From Nocardioides euryhalodurans (lineage in GTDB: Bacteria > Actinomycetota > Actinomycetes > Propionibacteriales > Nocardioidaceae), in NCBI RefSeq assembly GCF_004564375.1, contig NZ_CP038267.1, positions 1,924,501 through 1,988,500 on the forward strand: DNA of 64,000 nt. Direction: 5' to 3'. Each line of letters opens with the position of its first letter. Position 1 is the first letter of the stretch. A model generated the notes under the pieces. It was given only the letters and a program-made list of their open reading frames with translations. It had not been told where the DNA came from and searched no databases. The translations under genes and the position numbers were made by a program. Positions 27,037 to 35,098 of the stretch are shown in pieces.

Positions 27037-28032
27037 TCAGCGACGCTCGCGCAGCCGCGCGTTGGGAAGCGCCGGAGCGGGGATCGGCGGGAGCGCGTGG
27101 TCGACGACCCCGAAGCGGCCCTCGGCGACCTGACGGCTGTCGGGGACGACCTGTCCGTCGCGGGTGATCTGGCGCTGCCACTCCTCGCGGAAACCGACGA
27201 TCTCCTCGTGGCTGCGCCCCACGAAGTTCCACCACATCACGATGGACTCCCCGAACGGCGGTCCGCCGAGCAGCAGCAGCCGCACCGGCTCCGCGCCGGC
27301 GGCGAGCGCCAGCGTCGTGGGCCCCGGGGCGACGTAGGCGAGGTCGGCGGCCTTGGCCTCCCGACCCGCCACGGCGACGACCCCCGTGTCGACCAGCACG
27401 CCGTGCTCGAAGGCAGGGTCGACGTCGAGCTCGACCGCGGCGCCGGCGTCGAGCAGCAGCTCGGCCCCGAGCAGCGGGGTGTGGGTCGTCACCGGGGAAG
27501 ACTCCCCCAGCAGCGAGCCCAGGAACACGCGCGCCTCCCAGTCCTCACCGCGGACGGCGTCGGGGGCGTGGTGGGCGAACCCCGGCGCGACGTCACGGGA
27601 CGCGTCCGGGAGCGCGACCCACAGCTGGGCGCCGTGCAGCGTGGACGTGGCCTCGGTCGACACCTCGGAGTGGCTGATGCCGCGGCCGCCCGTCATCAGG
27701 TTGACCTCGCCGGGGCGCACGAGGGCGTGGTGGCCGGCACTGTCGGTGTGCTCGACCTCCCCGGTGAACAGCCAGCTGACCGTCTGCAGGCCGGTGTGCG
27801 GGTGGGGCGCGACGACCATGCCGCCGGTGTCGGCCACCAGGTCGGGGCCGTAGTGGTCCACGAAGCACCACGCGCCGATCAGCGACCGGTGGCGCTGCGG
27901 GAGCGTACGCCGGACCCGCATCGCCCTCGGCCCACCGAGCGGGACCTCCCGCGGCGTGAGGATCTCGACCCCCTCCGCCGCGGCGCAGGGATCGAGGACC
28001 AGCTCGTCGGGGTCGCGCTCGGGGTTGGTCAC
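27037..28032 (-). CDS. Pirin family bicupin protein
   Basis: A 331-residue pirin. The N-terminal cupin carries the metal ligands in APHPHTGLQTVSWLFTGEVEH and GRGISHSE. The C-terminal cupin (LLLDAGAAVELDVDPAFEHGV, PPFGESIVMWWNFVGRSHEEI) is conserved. Some family members are quercetinases and others redox sensors; the role here is unknown. The GTG at 28032 lies 9 nt after the upstream oxidoreductase stop, with GGAGAA in between, so the two are co-transcribed. Confidence 0.92.
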   Translation of the reverse strand: MTNPERDPDELVLDPCAAAEGVEILTPREVPLGGPRAMRVRRTLPQRHRSLIGAWCFVDHYGPDLVADTGGMVVAPHPHTGLQTVSWLFTGEVEHTDSAGHHALVRPGEVNLMTGGRGISHSEVSTEATSTLHGAQLWVALPDASRDVAPGFAHHAPDAVRGEDWEARVFLGSLLGESSPVTTHTPLLGAELLLDAGAAVELDVDPAFEHGVLVDTGVVAVAGREAKAADLAYVAPGPTTLALAAGAEPVRLLLLGGPPFGESIVMWWNFVGRSHEEIVGFREEWQRQITRDGQVVPDSRQVAEGRFGVVDHALPPIPAPALPNARLRERR

Positions 28033-28041
28033 GGAGTTCTC

Positions 28042-30429
28042 CTATCCCAGCTGGTCGGGCTCGGGGGACCGCTTGGTCCCGGTGCCGGCCGGGGACCCCG
28101 CGCGCGTCCCCTGGTCGCTGCGGATGCTGCCGTAGTGGGCCTCGGTGGAGCCCTGCTCGGTCGGGTCCAGCCGCACCACCACCGACTTCGACGACGGGCA
28201 GTTGCTGCCCTCGGCCACGTGGTCCAGCGCGATGAGCGGGTTGGTCTCCGGGTAGTACGCCGCCGCGCACCCGCGGGGCTGGTCGTAGGCGACGACGCGG
28301 AACTCCGGGGCCCGGCGCTCTCCGTCGTCCCACTCGCTCACCAGGTCGACGTAGCCGCCGTCGGCCAGGCCGAGGGCCGCGATGTCCTCCGGGTGGACGA
28401 ACACGACCCGTCGGCCGCCCTTGACCCCGCGGTAGCGGTCGTCGAGGCCGTAGATCGTCGTGTTGAACTGGTCGTGGGAACGCATCGTCTGCAGCAGCAG
28501 CCGGCCCTCGGGGACGTGGAGCACGTCGGTCGGGCTCGCCGTGAACCTCGCCTTCCCGACCTCGGTGGGGAAGGTCCTCGTGTCGCGCGGGGGGTGGGGC
28601 AGCACGAATCCGCCGGGCTGGTCCACCTTCTCGTCGTAGGCCTCGCAGTCGGGGACCACCCGGGCGATCCGCCGCCGGATCTCGGTGTAGTCGTCGCGCA
28701 GGGTCGCCCAGGGGACGACGTGGTCGCCGCCCAGGGTGGCCAGCGCCAGGTTGCACACGATGTCGACCTCGGAGCGCAGGTGGTCCGAGGCGGGGGCGAG
28801 CGGCCCCTGGGAGGCGTGCACCGCCGACATCGAGTCCTCGACGGTGACCCGCTGCGGCCGACCCCCCGTCAGGTCCCTCTCGCTCCGGCCGAGCGCGGGC
28901 AGGATCAGCGCCTCGCGGCCGTGCACGACGTGGGAGCGGTTGAGCTTGGTCGACACGTGGACGGTCAGGTCGGCCGACCGCATCGCGTCCTCGGTGACGC
29001 TGGTGTCGGAGACGGCCGAGACGAAGTTGCCCCCCATCCCGAAGAACACCCTCGCATCGCCGTCGCGCAGCGCCTTGACCGCGTTGACGGTGTCGAGGCC
29101 GTGCTCGCGGGGCGGCTCGAAGCCGAACTCCTCCTGCAGGCTGTCGAGGAAGTGGTCGGGGACCTGCTCCCAGATCCCCATGGTGCGGTCGCCCTGCACG
29201 TTGGAGTGGCCCCGGACCGGGCACAGTCCCGCCCCCGGCTTGCCGATGTTGCCCTGCAGGAAGGACAGGTTGGCGATCTCCTTGACCGTGGCGACCGCGT
29301 TGCGGTGCTGGGTGATGCCCATCGCCCAGCAGAAGACGGTCGCGGAGGAGTCGCGGAGCATCTCGGCGGCCTGCCGGATCTGCCCCCGGTCGAGCCCCGT
29401 CGCGCGGTCGACGGCGTCCCAGTCGAGGTCGCGGACGTGGTCGACCCACTCCTCGAAGCCGTGCGTGTGCCGCTCGACGAAGTCGTGGTCGATCGCACCC
29501 CACTCGAGCAGGTGGTGGGCGATGGCCTGCAGCAGCGCGAGGTCGCCGTTGATCCGGACGGGGAGGTGCAGGTCGGCGAGCTCGGTCCCGGGACCGGCCA
29601 GCCCCCGGGGCTTCTGGGGGTTCTTGAACCTCACCAGCCCGGCCTCGCGGAGCGGGTTGATCGCGATGATCCGGGCGCCGTTCTGCTTGGCCTTCTCCAG
29701 CGCGGAGAGCATGCGCGGGTGGTTGGTCCCGGGGTTCTGGCCCATGATCACCAGGCACTCGGCCGTCTCGACGTCGTTCAGCGTCACCGAGCCCTTGCCG
29801 ATGCCGATCACCTCTGCCAGGGCGACGCTCGTCGACTCGTGGCACATGTTGGAGCAGTCGGGGAGGTTGTTGGTGCCGAAGGCGCGCGCGAAGAGCTGGT
29901 AGACGAACGCGGCCTCGTTGGAGGTCTTGCCCGAGGTGTAGAACAGGGCCTCGTCGGGCGAGGCCAGTCCGCGCAACCGGTCACCGATCATGGCGAACGC
30001 GTCGTCCCACCCGATCGGTTCGTAGTGGGTCGCCCCGGCGCGCAGCACCACCGGCTGCGTGAGCCGTCCCTGCTGGCCGAGCCAGTAGTCGGTGCGCTCG
30101 CGCAGCTCGGACATCGGGTGCTCGGCGAAGAACTCCGGGCCGACGGTCCGCCTGGTCGCCTCCTCGGCCACCGCCTTGGCGCCGTTCTCGCAGAACTCGG
30201 CCGTGTGCCGGTGCGACGGATCGGGGTCCGGCCATGCACACCCCTGGCAGTCGAAACCGTCCACCTGGTTGAGCCTGAGCAGCGTCCTCGCCGAGCGGAC
30301 CGGGCCCATCTGCTCGAGGGCCCGTTTCATGGCGACGGCCACGGCCACCGGTCCGGCCGCGGAGCTCTCGGCCCCGTCGACCTCGATCTCGGCCTCGTCG
30401 ATGTCACGGAGGGGAGGTCGGCGGCTCAT
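28042..30429 (-). CDS. FdhF/YdeP family molybdopterin oxidoreductase
   Basis: A 795-residue member of the DMSO-reductase superfamily, YdeP branch. It has a short cysteine cluster (FDCQGCAWPD) at the N-terminus, CSNMCHEST with the likely metal-ligand Cys196, VIMGQNPGTNHPRM, FLQGNIGKPGAGLCPVRGHSNVQG and a C-terminal molydopterin-dinucleotide domain (FNTTIYGLDDRYRGV). Family members are linked to acid resistance or formate-like oxidation, but the substrate is uncertain. ATG 30429 has GGGGGAC upstream; earlier in-frame ATGs at 30438 and 30471 are possible. It leads an operon with pirin and tag. Confidence 0.88.
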   Translation of the reverse strand: MSRRPPLRDIDEAEIEVDGAESSAAGPVAVAVAMKRALEQMGPVRSARTLLRLNQVDGFDCQGCAWPDPDPSHRHTAEFCENGAKAVAEEATRRTVGPEFFAEHPMSELRERTDYWLGQQGRLTQPVVLRAGATHYEPIGWDDAFAMIGDRLRGLASPDEALFYTSGKTSNEAAFVYQLFARAFGTNNLPDCSNMCHESTSVALAEVIGIGKGSVTLNDVETAECLVIMGQNPGTNHPRMLSALEKAKQNGARIIAINPLREAGLVRFKNPQKPRGLAGPGTELADLHLPVRINGDLALLQAIAHHLLEWGAIDHDFVERHTHGFEEWVDHVRDLDWDAVDRATGLDRGQIRQAAEMLRDSSATVFCWAMGITQHRNAVATVKEIANLSFLQGNIGKPGAGLCPVRGHSNVQGDRTMGIWEQVPDHFLDSLQEEFGFEPPREHGLDTVNAVKALRDGDARVFFGMGGNFVSAVSDTSVTEDAMRSADLTVHVSTKLNRSHVVHGREALILPALGRSERDLTGGRPQRVTVEDSMSAVHASQGPLAPASDHLRSEVDIVCNLALATLGGDHVVPWATLRDDYTEIRRRIARVVPDCEAYDEKVDQPGGFVLPHPPRDTRTFPTEVGKARFTASPTDVLHVPEGRLLLQTMRSHDQFNTTIYGLDDRYRGVKGGRRVVFVHPEDIAALGLADGGYVDLVSEWDDGERRAPEFRVVAYDQPRGCAAAYYPETNPLIALDHVAEGSNCPSSKSVVVRLDPTEQGSTEAHYGSIRSDQGTRAGSPAGTGTKRSPEPDQLG

Positions 30430-30512
30430 GTCCCCCATCCTCACGCGGCGGTCAAGCGTGAGGATCACCACCCCGGGGAATGACCGGCGGCCTGCCCCGG
30501 GTTGGGCTCACC

Positions 30513-31601
30513 GTGGCTGACCTCTTCGACGACCTGACCATCGGTGCCGTGCGCGCCCCCCACCGCGTGCTGATGGCGCCCCTGACCCGGATGCGTGCCA
30601 CGCGGCCCGGCGATGTCCCCAACGACCTGATGCGCGACTACTACGTCCAGCGCGCCTCCGCCGGCCTGATCCTCAGCGAGGGGACCCAGATCACCCCCGA
30701 GGGCAAGGGGTACGCCGACACGCCGGGGATCCACAGCGCCGAGCAGGTCGCCGGCTGGCGTCGGGTCACGGACGCCGTCCACGAGGCCGGCGGCCGGATC
30801 GCCGCGCAGCTGTGGCACGTCGGCCGGGTCTCCCACGAGTCGCTGCACGACGGGGCGCTCCCCGTCTCCGCCAGCGCGATCCCCTCCGGCGGCCGGACGT
30901 CGCTCAAGGAGCCCGACGGCACCCTCGTGCGGGCGGACAGCCCGACCCCGCGTGCCCTCGCCGGCGACGAGCTCCCCCGGCTGGTGGAGGACTACCGGCA
31001 GGCGACCCGCAACGCCCGGGAGGCCGGCTTCGACGCGGTCGAGATCCACGCGGCCCACGGCTACCTGCTCCACCAGTTCCTGTCACCGACGAGCAACCAG
31101 CGCGAGGACGCCTACGGCGGCTCCCTCGAGAACCGCTCGCGGCTGCTCGACGAGGTCGTCGCGGCGGTCGTCGAGACCTGGTCCGCGGACCGCGTCGGTG
31201 TCCGGATCTCCCCGGTGGGCTCCTTCAACGGCGTCGAGGACCCCGAGGGCGAGGAGACCGGCCTGCACGTCGCGCGCCTGCTCCACGCCCACGGGATCGG
31301 CTTCCTGCACCTCTCCGAGCCCGACTGGGTCGGTGGCCAGGAGCTGACCGACGACTTCCGCGACCGGCTCCGCGAGGCGTTCCCCGGCGTGATCGTCGGC
31401 GCCGGCAGCTACGACCTCGTCAAGGCCGAGCGGGTCCTCAAGGCGGGCCACGTCGACGCGGTCGCCTTCGGGCGCACCTTCATCGCCAACCCGGACCTCC
31501 CGGCCCGGCTGCGCGACGGGCTGCCGCTCACCGACCCGGACAAGAGCACCTTCTACGGCGGGGACGCCCGCGGCTACACCGACTACCCGGCGTACGCCTG
31601 A
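30513..31601 (+). CDS. Old Yellow Enzyme family ene-reductase
   Basis: A 362-residue FMN flavoenzyme (NADH:flavin oxidoreductase/NemA group). FMN- and substrate-binding blocks are visible: APLTRMRAT, LSEGTQI, AAQLWHVGRVSH, EIHAAHGYLLHQFLSP, YGGSLENRSRL, and the C-terminal VDAVAFGRTFIANPDLP. It reduces activated alkenes at NAD(P)H cost. GTG 30513 (ADLFDDLTIG) fits the family start; ATG 30480 would add 11 residues. It is divergent from the FdhF-like gene. Confidence 0.92.
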   Translation: MADLFDDLTIGAVRAPHRVLMAPLTRMRATRPGDVPNDLMRDYYVQRASAGLILSEGTQITPEGKGYADTPGIHSAEQVAGWRRVTDAVHEAGGRIAAQLWHVGRVSHESLHDGALPVSASAIPSGGRTSLKEPDGTLVRADSPTPRALAGDELPRLVEDYRQATRNAREAGFDAVEIHAAHGYLLHQFLSPTSNQREDAYGGSLENRSRLLDEVVAAVVETWSADRVGVRISPVGSFNGVEDPEGEETGLHVARLLHAHGIGFLHLSEPDWVGGQELTDDFRDRLREAFPGVIVGAGSYDLVKAERVLKAGHVDAVAFGRTFIANPDLPARLRDGLPLTDPDKSTFYGGDARGYTDYPAYA

Positions 31602-31620
31602 GGCCAGGCGCCCCCACGTC

Positions 31621-31685
31621 GGGTAGTCCCCGAACCTTCGGTCGTCGGCAACGCGTGTCGGCGACCGGAAGTTCGGGGACTACCC
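31621..31685. repeat. 65-nt near-perfect palindrome between convergent genes
   Basis: Outer arms GGGTAGTCCCCGAAC (31621-31635) and GTTCGGGGACTACCC (31671-31685) match perfectly over 15 bp. The inner arms (CTTCGGTCGTCG with CGGCGACCGGAAG) extend the stem to about 27 bp with one bulge and one mismatch, leaving an 11-nt loop. It sits in the 103-nt gap between the OYE and hgmA stops and could act as a terminator for both. Its length and symmetry also fit a REP-like dispersed element. Confidence 0.85.
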
Positions 31686-31704
31686 ATCCCTCGGCCCGCC
31701 GGCC

Positions 31705-32940
31705 TCAGGAGTTGGAGAACACCGCCGGGCCGCCGTCGGCCTCGCCCGGGCCGCTGTCGGGACCGCGACCGGCCCAGCTCCAGGCGTACGCCGGGTCCTC
31801 GACCGCCAGCCCTCCCTCACCGAGCTCGAGCGGGCGGAACGTGTCGACCATGACGGCCGACTCCTCGAAGTACTCCACCCCGAGGGAGGCCTCGATCGCG
31901 CTCGGCTGCGGGCCGTGGGCGTGGCCGCCGGGGTGCAGGCTGATCGACCCGAGGTTGATCCCCGAGCCCTTGCGCGCCTCGTAGTCGCCGCCGACGTAGA
32001 ACATGACCTCGTCGCTGTCGACGTTGGAGTGGTAGTAGGGGACGGGGATCGCCAGCGGGTGGTAGTCGACCTTGCGGGGCAGGAAGTTGCAGACGACGAA
32101 GTTCTGGCCCTCGAAGACCTGGTGGACCGGCGGCGGCTGGTGCACCTTCCCGGTGATCGGCATGTAGTCCTCGACGTTGAACGTGTACGGGTAGAGGCAG
32201 CCGTCCCAGCCGACGACGTCGAACGGGTGGGTGGCATAGGTCAGCCGGCTGCCGACGACGCCGGCCGAGGTCCGGTGCTTGACCAGCACCTCCACGTCCT
32301 CGCCCTCGAGGAGGTAAGGCTCGGTCGGGCCGTGCAGGTCGCGCTCGCAGTACGGCGCGTGCTCGAGCAGCTGCCCGTAGCGCGAGAGGTAGCGCTTCGG
32401 CGGCGCGACGTGGCTGTTGGCCTCGATCGCGTAGAGGCGGCTCGGCTCGGCCGGCAGCCAGCGGTGGTCGGTGGCGCGCGGCACGATGACGTAGTCACCG
32501 GTGCGATAGGCCAGCACCCCGAAGACGGTCTCGACCGTGCCCGACCCCGACTCGACGTAGACGCACTCGTCGCCGATCGCGTTGCGGTAGTACGGCGACG
32601 GGTCGGTGCCGGTGACGACGTACGCGATCCGCACGTCGGCGTTGCCGAGCACCAGTCGCCGCCCCTCCACCGGGCAGCCGCCCCCGCCGTCGGGGAAGAG
32701 GTCGTGCAGCTTGAGGTGCCGCGGCTTGAGCGGGTGGTTCGGCCGAAGCGACTGGTCGGGGAGCTCCCAGACCTGGCTGTCCACGATCGCGCTGGGGACA
32801 CCGCGGTGATAGAGCAGCGAGGAGTCGGAGGAGAAGCCCTCCTCACCCATCAGCTCCTCGCGGTGGAGGAAGCCGTCGGCGTCGCGGTGCTGGGTGTGCC
32901 GTTTCGGCGGCACCTCGCCGACCTGGCGGTAGTAGGTCAT
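31705..32940 (-). CDS. hgmA: Homogentisate 1,2-dioxygenase
   Basis: A 411-residue Fe(II) ring-cleavage enzyme of tyrosine/phenylalanine breakdown, converting homogentisate to maleylacetoacetate. Blocks matching the family are YVESGSGTVETVFG, GDYVIVPRATDHRW, YLSRYGQLLEHAPYCERD, HPFDVVGWDGCLYPYTFNV and the metal-ligand region VHQVFEGQNFVVCNFLPR / HPGGHAHGPQP. It is slightly shorter than the human enzyme, as is usual for the actinobacterial branch. The partner fumarylacetoacetase gene is 18 kb away at 50,997. Confidence 0.9.
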   Translation of the reverse strand: MTYYRQVGEVPPKRHTQHRDADGFLHREELMGEEGFSSDSSLLYHRGVPSAIVDSQVWELPDQSLRPNHPLKPRHLKLHDLFPDGGGGCPVEGRRLVLGNADVRIAYVVTGTDPSPYYRNAIGDECVYVESGSGTVETVFGVLAYRTGDYVIVPRATDHRWLPAEPSRLYAIEANSHVAPPKRYLSRYGQLLEHAPYCERDLHGPTEPYLLEGEDVEVLVKHRTSAGVVGSRLTYATHPFDVVGWDGCLYPYTFNVEDYMPITGKVHQPPPVHQVFEGQNFVVCNFLPRKVDYHPLAIPVPYYHSNVDSDEVMFYVGGDYEARKGSGINLGSISLHPGGHAHGPQPSAIEASLGVEYFEESAVMVDTFRPLELGEGGLAVEDPAYAWSWAGRGPDSGPGEADGGPAVFSNS

Positions 32941-33089
32941 GTCCGATATCCGATCCTCGGTGTCCGCATGTCAGGGACCATCGTGCCACGACACCGCCCC
33001 TGCCGCCGAGCCCCGATCTCGGCTGACGAGGTCGGAACCCGGCCCCGATCGGACAGGGTTGTGGACAGGTTCGGTCACGACGTGTGCAC

Positions 33090-33095
33090 TAGGCT
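33090..33095 (+). promoter_or_regulatory. Possible -10 box TAGGCT for the formate dehydrogenase operon
   Basis: TAGGCT lies 33 nt before the TTG start of fdsG in the 188-nt divergent hgmA-fdsG region. No good -35 is seen. The same spacer also contains a TCCGATATCCGAT partial palindrome near 32942-32955, next to the hgmA start. Confidence 0.35.
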
Positions 33096-33128
33096 GCGAG
33101 ACACGGGTCACACCGAAGCGGAGGCACC

Positions 33129-33581
33129 TTGACCACCGAGTCCTTCACCCCTCACGCGCAGCGGGCCCGCACCATCACCGAGCAGCACCTCGGCGACCGC
33201 GGACCGCTGATGCCGGTGCTGCGCGACCTGATGGAGGAGTTCGGCCACATCTCCCGGGACGACGTCGCGACGGTGGCCGACGTCCTCAACCTCTCGGTCG
33301 CGGAGGTCCACGGCGTCGTGAGCTTCTACCACGACTTCCGCACCACGCCGCCGCCTGCGCACACGATCGCGCTCTGCCGGGCCGAGGCCTGCCAGTCCGT
33401 GGGAGGCGAGCAGGTCTTCGCCGAGACGGTCGCGGCCCACGAGGGTCGCGACGACGTGGAGGTGCGCGAGGTCTTCTGCCTCGGCAACTGCGCGCTCGGC
33501 CCCAGCGGGATGCTCGACGGACGGCTGCACGGCCGGCTCGACGCCGACCGCATCGCAGCCCTCACCGGGGACTGGCGATGA
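33129..33581 (+). CDS. fdsG: NAD-dependent formate dehydrogenase gamma subunit (NuoE-like)
   Basis: A 150-residue thioredoxin-like [2Fe-2S] protein (24-kDa NADH dehydrogenase family). The helical N-terminus (LMPVLRDLMEEFGHISRDDVA, VHGVVSFYHDF) precedes the cluster ligands: CRAEAC (Cx4C) and CLGNC (Cx3C). It passes electrons within the soluble formate dehydrogenase. The start is TTG at 33129, with GGAGG 4 nt upstream. The stop overlaps the next ATG. Confidence 0.88.
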   Translation: MTTESFTPHAQRARTITEQHLGDRGPLMPVLRDLMEEFGHISRDDVATVADVLNLSVAEVHGVVSFYHDFRTTPPPAHTIALCRAEACQSVGGEQVFAETVAAHEGRDDVEVREVFCLGNCALGPSGMLDGRLHGRLDADRIAALTGDWR

Positions 33582-35098
33582 CCACGGTGTGGGTGCCGGC
33601 CGACGCGGCCGCGGTCTCCGTGGGTGCCGACGAGGTCGCCGACGCCCTCGTGGCCGCCGGCGCCACCGTGCGCCGCAACGGCTCCCGCGGGATGCTCTGG
33701 GCCGAGCCGCTGGTGGAGGTCGAGACCGACGGAGGTCGGATCGGCTACGCCAACGTCACGCCGGAGGGCGCCGCCGGCGTGCTCGACGGCCACGGTGACT
33801 GCCTCGGGGTCGTGGACGACCACGAGTGGCTCGCCGGCCAGCGCCGCGTCTCCTTCGCCCGGGTCGGCGTCATCGACCCCCAGGACGTCGAGGGCTTCGA
33901 GGCCCAGGGCGGCTGGGCCGGGCTCCGCCGGGCGCTGACGATGTCCCCCGCCGACGTGGTGGAGGAGGTCACCGCCTCCGGGCTCCGCGGGCGTGGCGGC
34001 GCCGGCTTCCCCGCCGGCGTCAAGTGGAAGACCGTGCTCGGCGCCGAGGCCGACACCAAGTACGTCGCCTGCAACTTCGACGAGGGCGACTCCGGGACCT
34101 TCGCCGACCGCATGGTGGTCGAGGGCGACCCGTTCACGCTGATCGAGGGCATGGTGATCGCGGCGTACGCCGTGGGTGCGAGCGAGGGCTACGTCTACGT
34201 CCGCTCCGAGTACCCGCACGCGATCACCGCCCTGCGTCGCGCCATCGAGACGGCCTACACCCACGGCTTCCTCGGCCGCGACATCCTCGGCAGCGGCCAC
34301 CACGTCGACATCCACGTGCGCGTGGGCGCGGGTGCCTACATCTGCGGCGAGGAGTCCTCGATGCTGGAGAGCCTCGAGGGGCGCCGCGGCGAGGTGCGGG
34401 CCAAGCCGCCGATCCCCGCGCTCAAGGGCCTCTTCGGCCAGCCGACCGCGGTCAACAACGTGCTGACGCTCTGTGCGGTGCCGATGATCCTCGCCGACGG
34501 CGGTCGGGCGTACGCCGACCTAGGCGTCGGCCGGTCCCGCGGCACCCAGGTCTTCCAGCTGGCCGGGAACGTGGCCCGCGGCGGGATCGTCGAGCTGCCG
34601 ATGGGCGTCACCCTCGGCGAGCTGGTCGAGGGCTACGGCGGCGGCACGCGCACCGGCCGACCGGTGCGGGCCGTCCAGGTCGGCGGCCCGCTCGGCGCCT
34701 ACGTGCCACCGGACCGCTTCGACGTCCAGATGGGCTACGAGGAGCTGGCCGAGATCGAGGCGATGCTCGGCCACGGCGGGGTCGTGGTCTTCGACGACAC
34801 CGTCGACATGGCCCGCATGGCCCGGTTCGCCTTCGAGTTCTGCGCCGTGGAGTCGTGCGGCAAGTGCACGCCGTGCCGCATCGGCGCGGTGCGGGGCAAG
34901 GAGACGCTCGACCACGTGATCGCCGGCCGTGACGTCGAGCGGAACCTCGAGCTCGTCGACGACCTCTGCAACACCATGACCAAGGGGTCGCTGTGCGCCA
35001 TGGGCGGGCTCACGCCGATGCCCGTCCAGAGCGCGATCCGGCACTGGCCCGAGGACTTCGACCGCAGCCACCAGGAGCAGGAGGGAGTTCCCTCATGA
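33578..35098 (+). CDS. fdsB: NAD-dependent formate dehydrogenase beta subunit (NuoF-like)
   Basis: A 506-residue NADH-binding flavoprotein. Residues about 1-110 are an accessory N-terminal domain. Then come the FMN/NAD fold (GLRGRGGAGFPAGVKWK, CNFDEGDSGTFADRM), YVYVRSEYPHA, GAYICGEESSMLESLEG and the 4Fe-4S ligands ESCGKCTPCR. It delivers electrons from the cluster chain to NAD+. The ATG at 33578 overlaps the fdsG TGA. Confidence 0.92.
   Translation: MTTVWVPADAAAVSVGADEVADALVAAGATVRRNGSRGMLWAEPLVEVETDGGRIGYANVTPEGAAGVLDGHGDCLGVVDDHEWLAGQRRVSFARVGVIDPQDVEGFEAQGGWAGLRRALTMSPADVVEEVTASGLRGRGGAGFPAGVKWKTVLGAEADTKYVACNFDEGDSGTFADRMVVEGDPFTLIEGMVIAAYAVGASEGYVYVRSEYPHAITALRRAIETAYTHGFLGRDILGSGHHVDIHVRVGAGAYICGEESSMLESLEGRRGEVRAKPPIPALKGLFGQPTAVNNVLTLCAVPMILADGGRAYADLGVGRSRGTQVFQLAGNVARGGIVELPMGVTLGELVEGYGGGTRTGRPVRAVQVGGPLGAYVPPDRFDVQMGYEELAEIEAMLGHGGVVVFDDTVDMARMARFAFEFCAVESCGKCTPCRIGAVRGKETLDHVIAGRDVERNLELVDDLCNTMTKGSLCAMGGLTPMPVQSAIRHWPEDFDRSHQEQEGVPS

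Noticed and set aside
27097-30483. Long plus-strand ORF (1,128 codons) over pirin and the FdhF-like gene
   Set aside because: Its product is low-complexity Arg/Gly/Val/Asp sequence with no motif, and it lies opposite two confidently recognised genes.
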